The notes below the pieces were generated by a model, which was not told the DNA's origin, made no database searches, and saw nothing but the letters and a program-made list of their open reading frames with translations. A program made the translations under genes and the position numbers. This document shows positions 23,815 through 23,950 of a DNA stretch of 23,950 nt, piece by piece (position 1 is the stretch's first letter; the number at the start of each line of letters is the position of its first letter). Source of the stretch: Ruminococcus sp. (GTDB taxonomy: Bacteria > Bacillota > Clostridia > Oscillospirales > Ruminococcaceae); contig JAGAQS010000230.1 of the NCBI GenBank assembly GCA_017622635.1, forward strand, positions 1-23,950. Direction: 5' to 3'.

Positions 23815-23950
23815 TGTCTCTGATTGCAGAAATTGCTGTAAGCGGAACGCTTTATTCGTTTGATATGCTTTTCAGCTACACTGTTCCGCAGAATATGAGG
23901 AAAGTTCAGTGTGGTTGCCGTGTACTTGTTCCGTTCGGAAAGGGAGACTC
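23814..23950 (+). CDS. priA: Primosomal protein N' (PriA helicase), N-terminal fragment
   Basis: Only the first 45 codons are in the window. The ATG at 23814 overlaps the rpoZ stop by one base. The sequence ends CRVLVPFGKGD, the conserved first block of the PriA 3'-DNA-binding domain, preceded by LYSFDMLFSYTVP. PriA restarts stalled replication forks. Its place after rpoZ is the standard Firmicute order, which supports the call despite the short fragment. Confidence 0.85.
   Translation, partial: MSLIAEIAVSGTLYSFDMLFSYTVPQNMRKVQCGCRVLVPFGKGD

Overview
The window looks like a chromosomal segment of a cellulolytic Ruminococcus, closest in style to R. flavefaciens (Clostridia, Oscillospiraceae). 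Three secreted proteins end in Ruminococcus-type dockerins. Housekeeping gene orders are typical of Firmicutes (tepA-spoIIIE, cmk-plsC-ispH/S1, yicC-remA-gmk-rpoZ-priA). Shine-Dalgarno sites are strong, intergenic DNA is AT-rich and TTG/GTG starts are frequent. The genus is an inference from these features, not from a marker gene.

Layout. Positions 1-3581 are on the minus strand: a cysteine-desulfurase-like PLP enzyme cut by the window edge, a small DUF3343 protein translationally coupled to it, and a 703-residue non-catalytic dockerin protein with three related binding-module-like segments. A 320-base divergent intergenic region (3582-3901) holds promoters for both directions, a LacI/CcpA-type operator candidate and an inverted repeat. 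From 3902 everything reads on the plus strand. A tightly packed probable operon runs tepA, spoIIIE, a DUF1963 gene, a YgiQ-type radical SAM gene, a ComEC-like metallo-beta-lactamase gene, a DUF3006 gene, a BaiN/HI0933-type flavoprotein gene, cmk, plsC and an ispH-S1 fusion, and ends at a terminator at 15392. A DUF1810 gene follows. Two GH9 cellulosomal cellulases come next (15946 and 18676), each with its own promoter and terminator. The last block is yicC-remA-gmk-rpoZ-priA, cut by the right edge.

Function. The two GH9 enzymes (GH9-CBM3c-dockerin, and CBM4-like-Ig-GH9-dockerin) and the non-catalytic dockerin protein are expected to be exported and plugged into a cell-surface cellulosome by cohesin-dockerin contacts. 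No scaffoldin or cohesin is present in the window. The rest is core cell biology: DNA translocation, CMP/dCMP and GMP phosphorylation, phospholipid synthesis, isoprenoid synthesis and translation, RNA turnover, RNA polymerase assembly and replication restart.

Most notable signals. (1) The ispH-S1 fusion contains an in-frame strong ribosome binding site with ATG at the domain junction, and a consensus-like promoter inside the ispH part, suggesting the S1 part is also made alone. (2) The leader of the second GH9 gene starts, at its predicted transcription start, with a compact multi-helix hairpin that matches no RNA family I could recall. (3) The dockerin-only protein has a threefold module architecture. 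(4) The three dockerins look mosaic at the DNA level, and two share a near-identical terminator. I saw no phage, transposon, CRISPR array, defence locus, tRNA or rRNA.
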